Of a DNA stretch of 38,299 nucleotides, positions 35,868-38,299 are shown one piece after another. The first letter of the stretch is position 1, and every line of letters begins with the position of its first letter. This stretch comes from Planctomycetota bacterium (GTDB taxonomy: Bacteria; Planctomycetota; UBA8108; UBA1146; JAJFFE01). The position numbers and the translations under genes were made by a program. Where the stretch lies: positions 1-38,299 of the forward strand of contig JAJFFE010000151.1 of assembly GCA_021776775.1 (NCBI GenBank), given 5' to 3'. The notes under the pieces were generated by a model. It saw nothing but the letters and a program-made list of their open reading frames with translations, was not told the DNA's origin and searched no databases.

Positions 35868-38299
35868 TTACCGTCGTAGACCCAACTTCTCGATGAGATT
35901 GGATACCTGCCGACGGCTCAGGCCGAGTGCTTCGGCGGTACGCTTTTGGTTACCGTCGTTCTCTGACAGCGCGCGTTGGAGGAACTCTCGCTGAAACGCA
36001 GCCGTCGCCTCCCGCCAATCGGTGTGATCGGACGGATACGACGGAGTCTCGGGGGCGATTGCCAACTGACGAACGTCGTCGAGCGACACCCGTGCAAGCT
36101 GTTGGACGAGCCAGCGTTGAGCCATGTTCTCGAGTTCTCGGACGTTGCCTGGCCAGCGATATCGTTGCAGGACGGCGAGCGCCTCCGGATCTATGCTCGG
36201 CACGGCCCTATCGATGTCTCGGGCGAGGACTGCCAGGTACTCGCGGAGTAGCGGTTCGATGTCGGCCTGGCGCTCTCTCAGCGGGGGGACGCCGATGACC
36301 AACGTGTTCAACCGGTAATACAACTCCGGGCGAATGGCCTGGCGTTCGATCGCTTCCAGGGGGTCGGTCCGACATGTGGCGATGACGCGGGCGCGAAATC
36401 GGCGTTCGTCGGTCGCGCCGAGCGGGCGGTACTTTCTCGTTTCCAGCACTCGCAGGAGTCTTGCCTGGACGCCGTGCGGCATTTCGTCCAAGTGGTCGAG
36501 AACGAGAGTCGTTTCGTCGGCGCGCGCGAGAAGCCCCTCATGGTCCCTGTCTGCACCGGTGAACGCGCCTTGAACGTAGCCGAACAACTCCGCTTCCAGC
36601 AGTGGCTCGGGCAGCGCCGAGCAGTTCTCGACGATGAGAGGCATCGCGCACCGTGCGCTTCGTCGGTGGATTCGGCGAACGAGCAAGCTCTTTCCGACCC
36701 CGCTCTCCCCGTGGATCAGAGTTGGGACGTCGGCCGCGGCCCATTTGTCGATTTGTGCGTCCAACGCTTTCATAGCCTCCGACGTGCAGACGACGTGGGC
36801 GACATTGCGAGCGGTGTCGTTCAAGGTTGGTTCGAGATCCAACATTTCGAGACGCCGTGTCAGCGCTTCGGTTTCGAGTCCTTCGGCCGCCGATCCTTGC
36901 GTGACCGTTCCTCGGTTCGCCGTCGCGTCGCGTGACGAACGAAACTCTCGCAGTTCGTCCAGTTGTGAAACGAGCGACGCGGATTGTCGGTCGAGGTGGG
37001 TCGCGGTCCACCACAAGAGGTGAGATCTCGACGCCCGTTCGAGTGCACGGAGATCGTAGGCTCCGCGATGTCCGTCGGAATGTAGTGTGCACCACGCCGG
37101 CTCGAACCTTGATCCGAGTCTGAGTTTGAATCGCAGCCGGCCACGCTTGTCCATCGACGCGGCGCTGTCGACGATTGATTCGTCGAGGGGGAGTTCCCAC
37201 AGCGGAGTCGACGGGACGGTTACAACGCCGTCTTCGAGCTCGGCAAATTTCACGACGCGCTCAGCCAACGTTGCGTGTAGCACGAACGAGTCGAGTCGGT
37301 GCTCTTTGCAGAAACTAGTCAGCTCCGTGCGAAGCTCGCGCAGAACGGGCTGAGTGTGGTGCAGCCGTACTTCTTTCGGCTCCCAGCGGGTCGATTCTTC
37401 GAGAACGTTCAGCCGATCAGGAATCTCGAGCCGGGAAGCGAGGGCGAGTCTATCGTCCTCGGTGAGACGGCGATGGAATCGCCGTACCAGTCGTGTTGCC
37501 TCGATGGCGGACGGTAGACCATCGTCCGTTGCATTGACCGAACTTGTCGAGCGCTGCTGCGCGGCGAGTCCGTAGCACAACGCCGCGAGCGCTTCCTCCG
37601 CGAGTTCTGCTCGTTGCGCTTGTCGAAACGTCTCGAAGCAATCGCCGGCGAGTCGCCGTGGTGGGCGTCGTCCCTCGCGTTGTGCCCGCCTCAAGGCCAT
37701 GCCGTGTCGTTGCGTCGCGATTCCGATGCGGGCGATCTGCGGAGTCGCGTCACCCGTAGTTGCGCGCCACGCCGCTTTCAAGATTTTTTCCGCGCGCTGA
37801 TAGTTGCCGGACTCTTCGACCAACCGAGCGAGCCCCCCGTACGCGCGCGCTCGATAGAACGTTCGGCCAGACTTGCGAGCGAGCTGGGCGGCTTTTCCAA
37901 ACCAAACATAGGCGCTTCGATGGTCGCCCCGCAGCCAATCGAACTCGCCCCGGAACGCGGCGATGACGGTGTCGAGGCGGGTGTTGCCGTCGGACACTCC
38001 CGCGCGGACGAGCATCGTGTTGGCCACGTCGTAATGTCCGAGCCGACCCAAGACTGCACCGAGTGCGAAACGACCACGCCGGACCTGCTGTGGGTCCCGC
38101 AGTCGATGCGCGATTCGCAAATGGCTCAACCGGTACCGGTACGCGGACCGCGGGTCTCCGAGCAGCAAGTAGATCTCGCCGACGTTTGCGCAGAGCCCGG
38201 CGTACGCCCGGTCGTCGAATCCGTCGCGTGCGTAGCGTAATCCGCGGAGCTGCGTTCGGAGCGCCAAGGTGAGCTCTCCTCGTTCCCGAAACAGCGTGC
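35868..38299 (-). CDS. Sigma54-type AAA+ transcriptional regulator with N-terminal TPR region (5' end outside window)
   Basis: The frame is open to the right window edge (TTG at 38267 is only one possible start; codons upstream are also open), so the N-terminus is missing. The visible 800+ residues begin with TPR-like helices ('YAGLCANVGEIYLLLGDPRSAY', 'AYGGLARLVEESGNYQRAEKIL' in outline), as in signal-sensing or protein-binding regulators. A central stretch lacks known motifs. A sigma54 AAA+ domain follows: Walker A 'GESGVGKS' (DNA about 36688-36712), 'GAFTGA' (about 36554-36571; the sigma54 contact loop) intact, Walker-B segment 'TTLVLDHLDEMP' where the usual 'DE' is 'DH', 'ELYYRLNTLVIGVPPLRER' with the arginine finger region, and 'YRWPGNVRELENMAQRW'. 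A Fis-type HTH ends it ('KRTAEALGLSRRQVSNLIEKL'). No response-regulator receiver domain is visible. The target genes are unknown. Confidence 0.88.
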   Translation of the reverse strand, partial: TLFRERGELTLALRTQLRGLRYARDGFDDRAYAGLCANVGEIYLLLGDPRSAYRYRLSHLRIAHRLRDPQQVRRGRFALGAVLGRLGHYDVANTMLVRAGVSDGNTRLDTVIAAFRGEFDWLRGDHRSAYVWFGKAAQLARKSGRTFYRARAYGGLARLVEESGNYQRAEKILKAAWRATTGDATPQIARIGIATQRHGMALRRAQREGRRPPRRLAGDCFETFRQAQRAELAEEALAALCYGLAAQQRSTSSVNATDDGLPSAIEATRLVRRFHRRLTEDDRLALASRLEIPDRLNVLEESTRWEPKEVRLHHTQPVLRELRTELTSFCKEHRLDSFVLHATLAERVVKFAELEDGVVTVPSTPLWELPLDESIVDSAASMDKRGRLRFKLRLGSRFEPAWCTLHSDGHRGAYDLRALERASRSHLLWWTATHLDRQSASLVSQLDELREFRSSRDATANRGTVTQGSAAEGLETEALTRRLEMLDLEPTLNDTARNVAHVVCTSEAMKALDAQIDKWAAADVPTLIHGESGVGKSLLVRRIHRRSARCAMPLIVENCSALPEPLLEAELFGYVQGAFTGADRDHEGLLARADETTLVLDHLDEMPHGVQARLLRVLETRKYRPLGATDERRFRARVIATCRTDPLEAIERQAIRPELYYRLNTLVIGVPPLRERQADIEPLLREYLAVLARDIDRAVPSIDPEALAVLQRYRWPGNVRELENMAQRWLVQQLARVSLDDVRQLAIAPETPSYPSDHTDWREATAAFQREFLQRALSENDGNQKRTAEALGLSRRQVSNLIEKLGLRR

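Noticed and set aside
1..38299. CRISPR arrays, insertion sequences, prophage or integrase genes
   Set aside because: I saw no regularly spaced repeats, transposase or integrase motifs, or terminal inverted repeats flanking a gene.

Overview
The window looks like a chromosomal segment of a high-GC, Gram-negative-type bacterium, most likely a (marine) Planctomycetota member. That placement is an inference. It rests on three secreted cohesin/dockerin-like proteins ending in Ca-loop repeats of the 'FIRGDCNGDG..DIADP' kind, a CRTAC1 (FG-GAP plus ASPIC/UnbV) protein paired with a TPR lipoprotein, secreted HEAT/VWA proteins, and many lipoprotein or Sec signals. I see no rRNA, convincing tRNA, insertion sequence, phage module or CRISPR array. 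Most genes have a clear Shine-Dalgarno sequence and several neighbours overlap by 4 nt, so the coding picture is fairly clean.

Layout. 0-2.6 kb (mostly minus): a dockerin-like secreted protein with a strong terminator, then two small unknown proteins. 2.8-5.2 kb (plus): dapB, then nhaA preceded by a structured leader and broken by one in-frame amber codon. 5.4-6.8 kb: an exported HEAT-VWA protein. 6.9-10.4 kb: a fatty-acid beta-oxidation operon (thiolase plus FadJ-type multifunctional protein, ATGA overlap). 10.4-12.9 kb (minus): an ArsM-like methyltransferase and a protein resembling a degenerate actin/MreB fold. 13.4-14.9 kb (plus): an exported HEAT-like protein. 15.0-18.4 kb (minus): CRTAC1 plus TPR lipoprotein operon. 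18.8-22.9 kb (plus): an exported unknown protein, an NhaC-type antiporter with a large extracytoplasmic N-terminus, a small membrane protein and a small lipoprotein. 23.1-28.5 kb (plus): pgk, a small membrane ORF, a bifunctional-nuclease (DUF151) protein, two exported unknowns, a NifS/IscS-type cysteine desulfurase and a D-cysteine desulfhydrase/ACC-deaminase-family enzyme. 28.5-30.5 kb (minus): a coiled-coil protein followed by a MamK-like bacterial actin. 31-33.1 kb (plus): a second dockerin protein with an excellent bidirectional terminator, a DksA/TraR-type zinc-finger protein and a lipoyl-domain-like protein without the lipoyl lysine. 33.1-34.1 kb: about 1 kb without a credible gene but rich in stable hairpins and intrinsic terminators. 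34.1-35.3 kb (minus): a third dockerin protein, with dockerin-like repeats at both ends. 35.9 kb to the window edge (minus): a TPR plus sigma54-type AAA+ plus Fis-HTH regulator whose 5' end lies outside the window.

The functions seen include lysine/peptidoglycan precursor synthesis (dapB), glycolysis (pgk), beta-oxidation, Na+/H+ homeostasis (nhaA, nhaC), sulfur mobilisation (cysteine desulfurase plus cysteine-desulfhydrase-like enzyme), a possible arsenic methylation step, and a filament-forming cytoskeletal module. The strongest leads for new biology are the MamK-like actin with its coiled-coil neighbour, the degenerate actin-like protein, the hairpin-rich region at 33.2-33.95 kb (candidate structured RNA), the structured nhaA leader, and the amber codon inside nhaA.
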